A stretch of DNA of 64,000 bases from Buchnera aphidicola (Kurisakia onigurumii) (GCF_039394605.1 NZ_CP135033.1:186001-250000), one strand, 5' to 3'; shown: positions 1 to 10,242, counted from the first letter of the stretch. Numbers and translations: made by a program. The notes: generated by a model not told the origin, from the letters alone.

Positions 1-939
1 AACAATATTGGAATTCAAAATAACAACGTAAAAAAAAATAATTATGTTCATGCTTCTCCGTCAGTACGAAGAATATCACGTGAATTAGGAATTTCATTAA
101 AAAATATTATAGGAAGTGGTCGAAGAGGTAGAATATTAACAGAAGATATTAAAAATTTTCATAATTTACATAATAATAATAGTAATGAATCAAAAAAAAA
201 TAATTTTCAATTGACAGAAAATAACAAAAAAATAAATTTATATGAAGAAAATTTAAATTTTATTGATCTGAACAAGATACAAATAAATACATCGAAAAAT
301 TTATGTAAAAATTGGAATAATATACCTCATGTTACACAATTTAACAAAATAGATATTACAGAAATAGAAAATTTTCGAATATCTATTAATAAAGATTTAT
401 CTTTACACTGCAAAATAACTTTATTATCGTTTATAACAAAATCTGTATCTTTAGCATTGAAAAAATTTCCTAAATTTAATAGTCGTTTAGACGAGGAAAA
501 AAATAGAATAGTTTTCAATAAATATGTTAACATAGGAATAGCAATAGATACTTCTTGCGGTTTATTGGTTCCTGTAATTAAAAATAGTGATAAAAAAAGT
601 ATTTTAGAAATTGCAAAAGAAATTTTTTCTTTTTCTGAAAAAGCTAAACAAAATAAATTAACTATTTTAGATCTTCAAAATGGATCGTTTACGATTTCAA
701 ATTTAGGTAGGTTGGGAGGAGATGGTTTTACTCCAATTATTAATGGATCAGAAGTCTCTATTCTGGGTATTTCTAATTCTAGAGTGCAACCTTTTTGGAA
801 AAATAACAACTTTATCCCCCGTACTTTTTTACCAATTTCTTTAACATATGATCATAGAATTATAAACGGATTGGAATCTGCTAAATTTATGGATTATATA
901 GGAAAAATATTATCTACTATGAAATTTTTAATTTTTTAA
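1..939 (+). CDS. aceF: Pyruvate dehydrogenase E2, dihydrolipoamide acetyltransferase (5' end outside window)
   Basis: E2 core of the pyruvate dehydrogenase complex, which moves the acetyl group from lipoamide to CoA. The reading frame is open from base 1, so the gene enters from upstream, and the lipoyl domains are not visible. Visible residues 16-50 form the E3-binding domain (VHASPSVRRISRELGI). A linker rich in Asn and Lys follows, then the catalytic domain from about residue 85 to the stop. lpdA (E3) follows in the same direction, as in the E. coli aceEF-lpdA operon. Oddity: the usual active-site motif HxxxDG reads HRIING here (bases 853-870), so the conserved Asp is Asn. Family assignment is firm; the effect on activity is unknown. 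Confidence 0.95.
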   Translation, partial: NNIGIQNNNVKKNNYVHASPSVRRISRELGISLKNIIGSGRRGRILTEDIKNFHNLHNNNSNESKKNNFQLTENNKKINLYEENLNFIDLNKIQINTSKNLCKNWNNIPHVTQFNKIDITEIENFRISINKDLSLHCKITLLSFITKSVSLALKKFPKFNSRLDEEKNRIVFNKYVNIGIAIDTSCGLLVPVIKNSDKKSILEIAKEIFSFSEKAKQNKLTILDLQNGSFTISNLGRLGGDGFTPIINGSEVSILGISNSRVQPFWKNNNFIPRTFLPISLTYDHRIINGLESAKFMDYIGKILSTMKFLIF

Positions 940-1032
940 TTAAAAATTTATTTTAATTTTATTTACATTTTTATATAAATTTTAAAAATTTTATTTATTA
1001 AAAAATTTAGTATTTTAAGGAATTTTTATTAC

Positions 1033-2442
1033 ATGATAAAAAAAATTAGCACTCAAGTTTTAGTTATTGGCGGAGGTCCTTCTGGATATTCTGCAGCATT
1101 TCGTTCATCTGATTTAGGAATGAATACGATATTATTAGAAAGGTATAATCAATTAGGAGGAGTTTGTTTAAATGTTGGTTGTATTCCTTCTAAATCTTTA
1201 TTACATATTTCTAAAATAATTAGAGAAAATAACTATTTAAATAGTATAGGTATTTTTTCAAAAAGAGTTAATTTTGATATTTCTAATATTAGAAAATGGA
1301 AAAATAATATTATTAATAATTTAAATATAGGTTTAAAAAATATATCTAATTATAGAAATATTAAACATATTATTGGAACTGGATCATTTAAAGATTCTAA
1401 TACAGTAGAAGTTATCAATAAAAATAAAGAACGTATGGAAATTAATTTTGAAAATGTTATTATAGCTACAGGTTCAAAATCTATTAATATGGATAATATA
1501 TCATTTCAAGATGAAAGAATATGGAATTCTACAGATGCATTACAATTAAAATATATTCCTAAAAAATTATTAATAATAGGTTCTGGAATAATTGGAATTG
1601 AAATGGCTACTGTATATAGTTCATTAGGATCAAAAGTAGATATTTTTGAACATCAAAAAGAAATTTTTCCATATTTAGATAAAGATATAATAAATATTTT
1701 TACAAATTCTAACAAAGATTATTTTAATTTTTATTTGAATACTAATGTCATTAAAATAAAAAAAGAAAAAAATATTTTCTCTGTTTATTCAATTTGTAAT
1801 AATAAAGAAAAATTATCTCAATATGATGCGATATTAATTGCTGTAGGAAGAAAACCAGAAATAGATAATTTAAATTTATCAAATGTTAATGTTCAAATAA
1901 ATGATTTTGGATATATAGAAGTAGATAATCAATTACGAACTAATGTATCAAATATTTATGCTATAGGAGATGTTATCGGTTCTCCCATGTTAGCTCATAA
2001 AGGATTATATCAAGGAAAATTAGTGTCTGAAATAATATTTGGACATAAACATTATTATAATCCTATATCTATACCTTGTGTAGCTTATACAGATCCAGAA
2101 ATTGCATGGGTGGGAATTATCTCGGATAATGTAAAAGATAAAATGAATAGTTATAAATCTTCTATATTTTCATGGAATTATTTAGGAAGAGCTCTGGCTT
2201 CTTCTTGTGAATCAGGAATGACAAAATTGTTTTTTGATAAGAAAACAAATTGTATTGTAGGAGCTTGTATTATAGGTGTAAATGCAGGAGAATTAATTGG
2301 AGAAATTAATTTAGCGATTGAAATGGGATGTACTGCTGAAGATTTATCTTTAACTATACATCCACATCCTACATTATCGGAATCAATTGGATTAGCTTCG
2401 GAAGTTTTTCAAGGAACGGTTATTGATATATTAAACAAATAA
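1033..2442 (+). CDS. lpdA: Dihydrolipoamide dehydrogenase (E3)
   Basis: Flavoprotein that reoxidises dihydrolipoamide with NAD+ and is shared by the 2-oxoacid dehydrogenase complexes. The 469 residues compare with about 474 in E. coli. The FAD-binding Rossmann motif GGGPSG lies near residue 13, and the redox-active pair C45/C50 sits in GGVCLNVGCIPSK. A second GSGIIGIE nucleotide-binding motif lies near residue 180. The C-terminal HPHPTLSE carries the catalytic His of the dimer interface. A weak AAGG precedes the ATG. It lies 93 bp after aceF and is probably cotranscribed. Its stop is 5 bp from the convergent mtnN stop. Confidence 0.97.
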   Translation: MIKKISTQVLVIGGGPSGYSAAFRSSDLGMNTILLERYNQLGGVCLNVGCIPSKSLLHISKIIRENNYLNSIGIFSKRVNFDISNIRKWKNNIINNLNIGLKNISNYRNIKHIIGTGSFKDSNTVEVINKNKERMEINFENVIIATGSKSINMDNISFQDERIWNSTDALQLKYIPKKLLIIGSGIIGIEMATVYSSLGSKVDIFEHQKEIFPYLDKDIINIFTNSNKDYFNFYLNTNVIKIKKEKNIFSVYSICNNKEKLSQYDAILIAVGRKPEIDNLNLSNVNVQINDFGYIEVDNQLRTNVSNIYAIGDVIGSPMLAHKGLYQGKLVSEIIFGHKHYYNPISIPCVAYTDPEIAWVGIISDNVKDKMNSYKSSIFSWNYLGRALASSCESGMTKLFFDKKTNCIVGACIIGVNAGELIGEINLAIEMGCTAEDLSLTIHPHPTLSESIGLASEVFQGTVIDILNK

Positions 2443-2447
2443 CAAAA

Positions 2448-3140
2448 TTATTTGTATATTAAGAAAAATTTTTTTATTATTAAAAATATTTTTTTTGATT
2501 TTTGTAAATAATTATTTTTTAGATCAATTTTAGATTTTTTATTTGATAAATCTGAAATAATTCGTAAAAATATACATTTTACATTAAAATACAAACATAC
2601 TTGTTGTATTGATGCACTTTCCATATCTACAGAAATTGCATTAGGAAATATTTTTTGTAAATAATTTTTTTGTTTTTTTGTATATATAAAAGTATCTCCG
2701 GTAATATTTAATCCAGAGAAATATTTATAATTAAGTTCCTTTGTAGATTTTTTCATGATATTGAATAATTTTTTATTTACATGAAAAATTTTTGGATACT
2801 TAGGAACTTGACCTATTTTGTAATTAAATGCAGTAACATCAACATCATGATACGAAATTTTTTTTGGTAGCACAATATCATTTATTTTTATATTTTTATT
2901 TATGGATCCAGAAAATCCAATATTGATAATAAATTTAGGTTTAAATTTGATTATTAAATATGTTGTTGCTATACAAGCAGAAACTTTTCCGATTCCTGAT
3001 TTTATTAATATAATTTTTTTTTCATATAAATATCCTGTATAAATTGAAAAATTTTTTATTTTTCTATTTTTTAAAAATATAATATTTTTTTTTAAAATAT
3101 TAATTTCTTCTTCCATGGCCCCTATAATAGCTATAGACAT
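2448..3140 (-). CDS. mtnN: 5'-methylthioadenosine/S-adenosylhomocysteine nucleosidase
   Basis: Hydrolyses methylthioadenosine and S-adenosylhomocysteine to adenine plus the ribosyl product, clearing by-products of SAM use. The 230 residues match the E. coli enzyme (232). The N-terminal IGAMEEE carries the catalytic Glu (residue 12). KSGIGKV, YHDVDVTAF and the nucleoside-binding VDMES near residue 174 are all present, and ISDLSN carries the catalytic Asp. Many SAM-dependent methyltransferases in the window (rsmH, lipA and rlmN products) would make its substrates. As I recall, other Buchnera have speE and speD between lpdA and this gene; here only 5 bp separate them. Confidence 0.95.
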   Translation of the reverse strand: MSIAIIGAMEEEINILKKNIIFLKNRKIKNFSIYTGYLYEKKIILIKSGIGKVSACIATTYLIIKFKPKFIINIGFSGSINKNIKINDIVLPKKISYHDVDVTAFNYKIGQVPKYPKIFHVNKKLFNIMKKSTKELNYKYFSGLNITGDTFIYTKKQKNYLQKIFPNAISVDMESASIQQVCLYFNVKCIFLRIISDLSNKKSKIDLKNNYLQKSKKIFLIIKKFFLIYK

Positions 3141-3190
3141 TTTTTTTAATTCTCAAAAAGATAATGTTTATTTTTTATAAAAATAATTTT

Positions 3191-3538
3191 TTAAATACTA
3201 AAAGATATTCCACATCCGCAAGTATTTTTTGCATTTGGATTATTGACTATGAATTTAGATCCTGTTAACTTTTTTATGTATTCGATTCTTGATCCTATTA
3301 AGTATTGTAGACTGATCGGGTCTGTTATTATTTCAATTTCTGGATATTGAATAATAATGTCGTTTTTTTTATATTTTTTATCTAACATAAATTCATATTG
3401 AAATCCGTTACATCCACCACCAATTATATATATTCTAAAATAATGTTTTACATTTTTTTTTTTAATTTCTTTTGTTATTTTTAACAAAGAAGTATTACTT
3501 AATTTAATTATTTTTTTTTTATGTGTTTTTTTTATCAT
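3191..3538 (-). CDS. erpA: Iron-sulfur cluster insertion protein ErpA
   Basis: A-type carrier that delivers 4Fe-4S clusters to apoproteins. The 115 residues compare with 114 in E. coli. The three cluster-ligand cysteines are visible: one in [11 protein letters not shown] (about residue 44) and two in the C-terminal CGCG. The N-terminal 25 residues are lysine-rich and poorly conserved. Likely clients in this window include lipoyl synthase LipA and RlmN. It lies upstream of mtnN on the same strand. IscA is the main alternative identity, but overall length and context favour ErpA. Confidence 0.9.
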   Translation of the reverse strand: MIKKTHKKKIIKLSNTSLLKITKEIKKKNVKHYFRIYIIGGGCNGFQYEFMLDKKYKKNDIIIQYPEIEIITDPISLQYLIGSRIEYIKKLTGSKFIVNNPNAKNTCGCGISFSI

Positions 3539-3570
3539 TTTTGTGTTTTCTGTAATTCTTATTTTATATT

Positions 3571-4740
3571 TTATTTTTTTCTAAGATATGCTGGTATATC
3601 TAAACATTCTGTATCTATATTTTCTTTGATATTATGTTGATGTATGTTTTTTTTAAAATTATTATTTTGTATTTTTTTATTTTCCATAACTATTCTGTTA
3701 GAATATTGTTGATATCTAAATTTTTTTAATGATATATTTTCTTTATTATTTATTTTATTTTTTTCTATTAATTTCTCAGATAGCTTTTCTATCCCAATTC
3801 CTGTAGCTACTATTGTTACACGTAAAGTATCATTCATTTCATTATCTAATGATGTTCCTATTACTACAGTTGCATTATCTGAAGCAAAAGTACGAATAGT
3901 GTTACCGACAGTTTCAAATTCATCTAATCTAAGATTATTACCTGATGTAATATTCACTAATACTCCTTTTGCACCTGATAAATCAACATCATCTAATAAA
4001 GGACTAGAAATTGCTCTTTCCGCTGCTTCTTCAGATCTATTTTCACCGGAAGCGATTCCTGTTCCCATAATAGCGTATCCCATTTCTGACATAACTGTTC
4101 GAACATCTGCAAAATCTACATTAATTAATCCTGGTTTTGTAATTAATTCAGCAATTCCTTGTACCGCTCCTTTTAATACGTCATTTGCAGCACCGAAAGC
4201 ATCTAATAAAGAAATTCCTCGCGCTAATACTTTTAATAATTTATCATTTGGAATAGTAATTAATGAATCAACATATTTGGATAGTTCTACAATACCTTCT
4301 TCTGCAAATAACATTCTTTTTTTACCTTCAAAACTAAAAGGTTTAGTTACTACAGCTACTGTCAAAATATCTAAATTTTTTGCGACCTCTGCTATTATAG
4401 GAGCAGCTCCTGTACCAGTACCTCCTCCCATACCAGCTGCTATGAATACCATATCAGCTCCTTGTAAAGCATTTTTTAAAGATTCTTTATCTTCTTCTGC
4501 TGCAATTTTTCCTATTTCTGGATTGGAACCAGCACCTAAACCTTTAGTTACATTTGTTCCAATTTGTATTCTTTTTTCTACTTCAATTTTATTCAATGCT
4601 TGTGAATCAGTATTGACAGCAAAGAATTCTACTCCTTCTATTTTTTCTCTAATCATGTGTTCAATAGCATTATTTCCACCTCCACCAACACCAACTACTT
4701 TAATTACTGCTTCATGCATAGATTCTATAGATTCAAACAT
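3571..4740 (-). CDS. ftsZ: Cell division GTPase FtsZ
   Basis: Tubulin-like GTPase that builds the division ring at mid-cell. The 389 residues compare with 383 in E. coli. The GTP-binding tubulin signature GGGTGTG lies near residues 105-111 and the T7-loop region ([11 protein letters not shown]) near 207. A variable linker is followed by the conserved tail DIPAYLRKK, which binds FtsA. A good Shine-Dalgarno (AAGGA) stands about 6 bases before the ATG. It follows ftsA on the minus strand, the usual ftsA-ftsZ order. Base composition is less AT-biased than its neighbours, which suggests strong protein-level selection. Confidence 0.98.
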   Translation of the reverse strand: MFESIESMHEAVIKVVGVGGGGNNAIEHMIREKIEGVEFFAVNTDSQALNKIEVEKRIQIGTNVTKGLGAGSNPEIGKIAAEEDKESLKNALQGADMVFIAAGMGGGTGTGAAPIIAEVAKNLDILTVAVVTKPFSFEGKKRMLFAEEGIVELSKYVDSLITIPNDKLLKVLARGISLLDAFGAANDVLKGAVQGIAELITKPGLINVDFADVRTVMSEMGYAIMGTGIASGENRSEEAAERAISSPLLDDVDLSGAKGVLVNITSGNNLRLDEFETVGNTIRTFASDNATVVIGTSLDNEMNDTLRVTIVATGIGIEKLSEKLIEKNKINNKENISLKKFRYQQYSNRIVMENKKIQNNNFKKNIHQHNIKENIDTECLDIPAYLRKK

Positions 4741-4795
4741 ATTTTCCTTCCAATATTTTATATATAATATTATTTAATTTAAATTATAAATGTAT

Positions 4796-6049
4796 TCAAA
4801 AACTTTTTTTTATCCAATAGTTAATTTTTTGGAAAAAATTTTTAATATTATTCAATTTTTTTTTATTATTTTTAATATTTAAAATTTTATTTTTTCCATA
4901 TTTTAATAATCCTATTGATGTAGAGTATTCAGGGTTAGAAAGATTAATAATTGATTCTTTTATAAAATTAGGGTAACCTATTCGAATAGATTGATTTTTA
5001 AAAATTTTTTTTGCATAATGTATAATTGAATTAATGTTAGCAGCTCCTCCTGTTAATACTATATTATATTCTTTTTTTTTTTCTATATTAATTGTTTTAT
5101 CGGATTGATTTTGTATTTTTTTAATTTCATTTTTTACTAACGATAATAATTCAGTATATCTTGATTCAATTACATCGATAAGTATTTTTTTATTTATTTT
5201 TTTATAAATTTTTTTATTTATTTCTGGAATATCTATTTCACTATTTTTATCTTGTTGAATGATAACATCATAGTTCAATTTAATTATTTCAGCATGTTTT
5301 TTAGAAATAGAAAAAGCATAAGAAATATCGTTTGTAATAGAATTTCCAGAATATGGAATTACTTTACTATATTCTAAGAAACCAGAATGATATAATGTAA
5401 TATCCATTGTATCACTTCCTATATCAATCATACATACTCCATTTTCTTTTTCTTCTTTAGTTAGTACAGATTGACTAGATGCTAATCCTGAAAAAATTGC
5501 TTGATTTACTTTTACTCCTGTTTTTTCTACTGCTTGAATTAAATTTTTAAGTATTATTTTATTACAAGTAATTAAATGTACTTTTGCTTGCATTCTAATA
5601 CCAGTTAATCCTATTGGATTTTTGATACCTCTATTATTATCTATTATGTATTCTTGTGGAATAATGTGTAATATTGTATGATTATTTTTTATTTTTACAT
5701 ATTTAGCGATATTAATTACATTATTAACATCTTGATATGTAATTTCTTTTCCTAATATCGGAATAATTCCAATTTCGTTTTGACTAAATATATATTTATT
5801 AGATATAGATAATAAAACTGAATCAATAAAACAATTTGATGAATTTTCAGCTTGTTGTAAACAAAATTTTATACATTTTATTAAATTAGTTAAATCATTA
5901 ATTCCATTTTTATCAATTCCTTTAGATTTACAAGCACCAATTCCGATAATTTTAATTTCTTTTTTTAATATTTCTCCAATTAGTACTACAATTTTGGTAT
6001 TTCCAACTTCTAAACTAACTATTAATTCTTTTTCGATGGTTTGTACCAT
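4796..6049 (-). CDS. ftsA: Cell division protein FtsA
   Basis: Actin-like ATPase that tethers FtsZ to the inner membrane. The 417 residues compare with 420 in E. coli. It begins with SLEVGNTKIVVLIGE, the phosphate-1 motif, and has MIDIGSDTMDITLY (phosphate 2) near 205 and VLTGGAANI (adenosine) near 335. It ends in NYWIKKSF, the amphipathic helix that binds membrane. A lysine- and asparagine-rich stretch precedes this helix. It sits directly upstream of ftsZ; the mur and fts genes normally found on its other side are absent. Confidence 0.95.
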   Translation of the reverse strand: MVQTIEKELIVSLEVGNTKIVVLIGEILKKEIKIIGIGACKSKGIDKNGINDLTNLIKCIKFCLQQAENSSNCFIDSVLLSISNKYIFSQNEIGIIPILGKEITYQDVNNVINIAKYVKIKNNHTILHIIPQEYIIDNNRGIKNPIGLTGIRMQAKVHLITCNKIILKNLIQAVEKTGVKVNQAIFSGLASSQSVLTKEEKENGVCMIDIGSDTMDITLYHSGFLEYSKVIPYSGNSITNDISYAFSISKKHAEIIKLNYDVIIQQDKNSEIDIPEINKKIYKKINKKILIDVIESRYTELLSLVKNEIKKIQNQSDKTINIEKKKEYNIVLTGGAANINSIIHYAKKIFKNQSIRIGYPNFIKESIINLSNPEYSTSIGLLKYGKNKILNIKNNKKKLNNIKNFFQKINYWIKKSF

Positions 6050-6726
6050 TTTAAATTTAACCTATTTTTTTTAAATATGTTTAATATTAATACTTTTATT
6101 ATTTTTAAAAAATTTTTGTAAAGTATACAAAATATATTTTTTTATTTTTTAAACTATTAATAATAGGTTATATATAAAAAATTTATTTTTTAATTATTAA
6201 AATATTAAAAATTTTAAATTTCAATATTTTATAAGAAACATTGTCATTAAAATTTAAAAATTTATTTTTAATAATGATATCAGATTTTTTAAAAATACAT
6301 ATCAAAATTTTTATTTTTATAATTTTTTACATTTCTATTGTATAGAAATATATAAATTTTTTAATATTTTTTTATTATTTTTGAATATATTATTATATTT
6401 AATAATTATTATTTTTTGTATATTTTATTTTCTAAAATATTTTTATTAAATTAATAATGGTTAAATTATAGTTACATTAATATAGTTAATGAAAATATAT
6501 AATAATTTTTTATATATTGAAAATTAAAAATTTTAAATTTTTTATAAAAGAATAAAAATATTTAATTTATATAAAATATATATTTCTTTATTTTAGGTAT
6601 GTAAAATAATGTATTATTTTTTATAAAAAATAATATATTCAACTTAAAAATATTTATATAGAACAAAAATTAAATTAATTTTATAAATAAAATTTTGTAT
6701 AATATAGTGTTTTTATTTTTTTTAAT
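6050..6726. other. Gene-free stretch at the position of the mur/ddl/fts cluster
   Basis: 677 bp of almost pure A+T with stops in all frames and no open frame of note. In E. coli and, as I recall, in Buchnera of the pea aphid, ftsA and rsmH are separated by a long cell-wall cluster (ddlB, murC, murG, ftsW, murD, mraY, murF, murE, ftsI, ftsL). None of it is recognisable. A near-perfect self-complementary stretch with 11-bp arms lies at 6612-6635 and could form a hairpin between the rsmH and ftsA messages. Confidence 0.7.
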
Positions 6727-7647
6727 TTATATTTTTTCTGCTACACGTAATATAGCACTTCTTGATTTTGGATTTTTTAAAATTTCTATAGTTGTTGGTT
6801 TTATTTTTTTAATAATTTTTAATTTTATTTTTTTAAATTTATCAATTTGATGTTCAGTTATTGGTAATCCTCGTGGAATGCTGGGTTTTTTCCCGTATTT
6901 ATTCATAAATTTTTTAACAATTCGATCTTCTAAAGAATGAAAACTAATGATAACTAATCTTCCTCCTTTTTTTAGTATTTTTAGAGAATTTTTTAATACT
7001 TTTTTAATTTCTTCTAGTTCTTTGTTAATATATATACGAATCGCTTGAAATGTTTTTGTTGCAGGATGTTTTTTTCTTTTTTTATGACTTATTATTTTGG
7101 TTATTATTTCTGATAATTCCATTGTTCTACGTATAGGTTTAATTTTTTTTCTTTGAAAAATATGATGTGCAATTTTTTTATGAAAACGTTCTTCTCCAAA
7201 ATTTTTTATTACTGAAGATAATTCATTTTCTGTGGCATTGGCAATCCAGTCAGCAGCAGAAATTCCATGATTAGGATTCATTCTCATATCTAAAGGACCA
7301 TCAATTTTAAAAGAAAATCCTCTTTTAGGTGTATTTATTTGTGGAGTAGATATTCCTAAATCCAATAAAATACCATCTATTTTTTTTTCAATATTATATT
7401 TTATTGATAATTTATATATATTAGAAAAATTATCATGAATAATATTAAATTTAGGATCTTTAATTTTTTTTGAAAATTTAATAGATTCTGGATCTTTATC
7501 TATCGAAAATAATTTTCCGTATTGGTTTAATTTTTTTAAAATAAGATTTGAATGTCCTCCGTATCCGAATGTTGCATCAATATATATTCCGTTTTTTTTA
7601 ATTTTTAATTGTTTTATTGATTCAGTAGAAAGTACAGAAATATGCAT
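6727..7647 (-). CDS. rsmH: 16S rRNA m4C1402 methyltransferase RsmH (MraW)
   Basis: SAM-dependent methyltransferase that N4-methylates C1402 in the ribosomal P site. The 306 residues compare with 313 in E. coli. The SAM-binding loop reads ATFGYGGHSNLIL near residues 25-37. LLDLGISTPQI and FSFKIDGPLDMRMN are hallmark motifs near 95-120, and VISFHSLEDRIVKKF lies near 240. In E. coli it heads the mra/mur division cluster. Here it stands alone, so it has been kept for its ribosomal role. A run of A immediately before the ATG leaves no clear ribosome binding site. Confidence 0.95.
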   Translation of the reverse strand: MHISVLSTESIKQLKIKKNGIYIDATFGYGGHSNLILKKLNQYGKLFSIDKDPESIKFSKKIKDPKFNIIHDNFSNIYKLSIKYNIEKKIDGILLDLGISTPQINTPKRGFSFKIDGPLDMRMNPNHGISAADWIANATENELSSVIKNFGEERFHKKIAHHIFQRKKIKPIRRTMELSEIITKIISHKKRKKHPATKTFQAIRIYINKELEEIKKVLKNSLKILKKGGRLVIISFHSLEDRIVKKFMNKYGKKPSIPRGLPITEHQIDKFKKIKLKIIKKIKPTTIEILKNPKSRSAILRVAEKI

Positions 7648-7694
7648 TTTTTTTTTTTTTTCATTATTTATTTTATTTGTATATAATATATATT

Positions 7695-8177
7695 TTATTT
7701 TTTTAAATTTAGTCCAATTATTCCAGATCTAGATATTTCTAATATTTTTGTTACTTTTTTAATTTGTATAAGATATTTATTTATTATATTTGAAGATCCG
7801 GTTATTTGAATAATAGAAATATTTTTTTCTTGGTATAATATATTATGAAAAAACTTATTATTAATTTCAGATATACTGTTCATATTATTTTTATTAAATT
7901 CAATTTTGATTAAAATTATTTCTGTTTCTATGTAAGAACTTTTATTAATTTCAGTAACTTTTAATACGTTAATTAATTTTTTTAGTTGTTTTTTTATTTG
8001 TTCAATTATAGATAAATTATATACTGTAGTTTGTATGGTAACTTGAGACACAGTTGTATCTTCAGTTGGAGAAACTGATATGCTATCTATGTTATATCCT
8101 CTTTGTGAAAATAAACCAATAACACGGGATAAGGAACCGAATTCATTTTCTAATAGTATAGATAAAATTTTTTTCAT
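7695..8177 (-). CDS. ilvH: Acetolactate synthase III small (regulatory) subunit
   Basis: Regulatory subunit that activates IlvI and mediates valine feedback. The 160 residues compare with 163 in E. coli. The N-terminal ACT domain (about residues 3-75) begins ILSILLENEFGSLSRVIGLF, with the GxLxRVxGLF valine-site signature intact. The C-terminal domain follows and ends in EISRSGIIGL. The gene starts 2 bp after the ilvI stop, so the two are certainly cotranscribed and probably translationally coupled. Confidence 0.96.
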   Translation of the reverse strand: MKKILSILLENEFGSLSRVIGLFSQRGYNIDSISVSPTEDTTVSQVTIQTTVYNLSIIEQIKKQLKKLINVLKVTEINKSSYIETEIILIKIEFNKNNMNSISEINNKFFHNILYQEKNISIIQITGSSNIINKYLIQIKKVTKILEISRSGIIGLNLKK

Positions 8178-8179
8178 AT

Positions 8180-9919
8180 TTATACAACACTCTTATTTTT
8201 TTTTAATAACATTTCGTTCATTCCACCACCTTTTATTTGCATAGGATATACATGCTCTTTAGGATCAATAATTATATCTACAAAAACTAAATTATTATTT
8301 TTTAATTCTTGAAGTGCATATTTTAATTTTTTTTCTACATGACATGCATTTTGAATTCTGATTCCTACATGACCATATGAATTTGCTAATTTTACGAAAT
8401 CAGGAAGAGATTTCATATATGAATGAGAATATCTTCCGTTATAGAGAATGTCTTGCCATTGTTTTACCATACCCAAAGCACTATTATTTAAATTAATTAT
8501 TAATATAGGTAAATTATATTGTTTGGCTGTAGATAATTCTTGAATATTCATTTGAATACTTCCATCCCCTGTGATACATATTACAGTTTCTTTAGGATGA
8601 GCTAATTTTACTCCTAAAGCTGCTGGTAATCCAAAACCCATTGTTCCTAAACCTCCTGAATTTATCCATCTTCTGGGTTTTTTGAATGGATAATATAAAG
8701 CTGCAAACATTTGATGTTGTCCTACATCAGTAGTAATAAAAGCATTTCCATTAGTTAATTTCCATAATGATTCGATTATATATTGAGGTTTTATTGAATA
8801 TTTATCTTTTTTATATTTTAAACTTTTTTTTTCTTTCCAATTATTTATTTTTTTCCACCAATTGATTAAAAAAAGTTTTCTTTTTTTAATTTTTTTTTTA
8901 TTTATTAAAAGAATAATTTTTTCTAAAATATTTTTTAGATTTCCTATTATAGATATATTAGATTGTATAGTTTTCGAAATAGATGTAGGATCAATATCAA
9001 TATGAATAATTTTTGATTTTAAACAATATTTATTGACATTATTCGTTGTACGATCATCAAATCTTACTCCTAAAGCTAATATTACATCAGAATGATGTAT
9101 TGCCATATTTGCTTCATATGTTCCATGCATACCTAACATATTTAAATTTTGTGGATGAATACCAGAAAATGACCCTAAACCCATAAGGGAGGTGACTACA
9201 GGTATATTTAATTTTTCAGCTAAAATATGTATTTCTTTGCTACATTCAGATATTATTGAACCACCTCCAGAATAAATAATTGGATGTAATGATTTTTTTA
9301 ATATTTTAAATATTTTATTAATTTCTTTATCGTTATTATTTTTTATTTTTTTATAAGATCGAATGTTAATTTTTTTAGGCCAATAGAATTCTTTTTTTAT
9401 ATTTGGATCTAATAAATCCTTAGGTAAATCAATTACAACAGGTCCAGGTCGTCCATTTGATGCAATAAAAAATGCTTTTTTAAAACAATTAGGAATATCT
9501 TCAGTTTTTTTAACTAAAAAATTATGTTTTACAATTGGTCTAGATATTCCAATCATATCACATTCTTGAAATGCATCCAATCCGATTAAATGAGATGATA
9601 CTTGTCCAGAAATTACTACCATAGGAATAGAATCCATATAAGCTGTAGCTATTCCTGTAATTGCATTCGTTGCTCCTGGACCAGATGTTACTAATACAAC
9701 TCCTGTTTTTCCAGTAGATCGAGCATATCCATCAGCCATATGTGTAGCTCCTTGTTCATGTCTTACCAATATATGGTTGATTGAGTTTTTAACTGTCTTT
9801 AAAGCATCATAAATATCTAGTATAGCACCACCTGGATATCCAAAAATATAATTTATTTTTAATTTCATTAAAGAATAAATGACCATTTCAGCACCAGACA
9901 ACATTTTTAATGTTTTCAT
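8180..9919 (-). CDS. ilvI: Acetolactate synthase III large (catalytic) subunit
   Basis: Thiamine-diphosphate and FAD enzyme that joins two pyruvates, or pyruvate and 2-oxobutyrate, in valine, leucine and isoleucine synthesis. The 579 residues compare with 574 in E. coli. The catalytic Glu lies in [13 protein letters not shown] near residue 55. FAD-domain motifs ([11 protein letters not shown]) lie near 282. The TPP/Mg motif [12 protein letters not shown] near 440 is complete. The C-terminus [15 protein letters not shown] matches the family. Branched-chain amino acids are a main product supplied to the aphid host, which fits retention. Confidence 0.97.
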   Translation of the reverse strand: MKTLKMLSGAEMVIYSLMKLKINYIFGYPGGAILDIYDALKTVKNSINHILVRHEQGATHMADGYARSTGKTGVVLVTSGPGATNAITGIATAYMDSIPMVVISGQVSSHLIGLDAFQECDMIGISRPIVKHNFLVKKTEDIPNCFKKAFFIASNGRPGPVVIDLPKDLLDPNIKKEFYWPKKINIRSYKKIKNNNDKEINKIFKILKKSLHPIIYSGGGSIISECSKEIHILAEKLNIPVVTSLMGLGSFSGIHPQNLNMLGMHGTYEANMAIHHSDVILALGVRFDDRTTNNVNKYCLKSKIIHIDIDPTSISKTIQSNISIIGNLKNILEKIILLINKKKIKKRKLFLINWWKKINNWKEKKSLKYKKDKYSIKPQYIIESLWKLTNGNAFITTDVGQHQMFAALYYPFKKPRRWINSGGLGTMGFGLPAALGVKLAHPKETVICITGDGSIQMNIQELSTAKQYNLPILIINLNNSALGMVKQWQDILYNGRYSHSYMKSLPDFVKLANSYGHVGIRIQNACHVEKKLKYALQELKNNNLVFVDIIIDPKEHVYPMQIKGGGMNEMLLKKNKSVV

Positions 9920-10242
9920 AATTGTAATATTTTCCCATTTCTATAATTTTTATAAAAAAAGATCAAGTTTTGAAATTTTTAGAATTTAGTATAATGAAAT
10001 TATTTTTTTTTATACAAATATTCTATATTTACAGATAAAATATTTTATAATATATATATGAAATATTATAATTATGAAAATTCGTATTTATTATTTTATA
10101 AAATATAATATATTATATTTTTTATATCTTCCGGAAAATTAATATTAAATATTATTATACCGGAAGAATAATAAATAATTTTAATTTTAAAAAAAATAAA
10201 ATAAAAAATTCTTTATTGAATATATATTTTTATAATTTTTAA
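9920..10242. other. Gene-free stretch between dapD and ilvI
   Basis: 323 bp of A+T-rich sequence without an open frame. As I recall, pea-aphid Buchnera has a degP (htrA) protease gene near here; nothing of it is recognisable. Its one clear structure is the inverted repeat annotated separately. The minus-strand promoter of ilvIH must lie here or further up, but no convincing -35/-10 pair could be picked from the background. Confidence 0.6.
10127..10167 (-). terminator. Inverted repeat downstream of dapD (possible terminator or leader hairpin)
   Basis: Perfect 8-bp arms TCTTCCGG (10127-10134) and CCGGAAGA (10160-10167) around a 25-base A+T loop. The CCGG core stands out sharply in this composition. 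On the minus strand it lies about 75 bp after the dapD stop and about 210 bp before the ilvI start. No T-run follows on either strand, so it is not a textbook Rho-independent terminator. It could be a transcript-stabilising or attenuating structure in the ilvIH leader. Confidence 0.4.

Noticed and set aside
3899..4777. Long open frame (292 codons) on the plus strand
   Set aside because: It lies antisense within ftsZ, whose codons leave the opposite strand open; the translation is low-complexity Ser/Pro/Ile and has no family resemblance.
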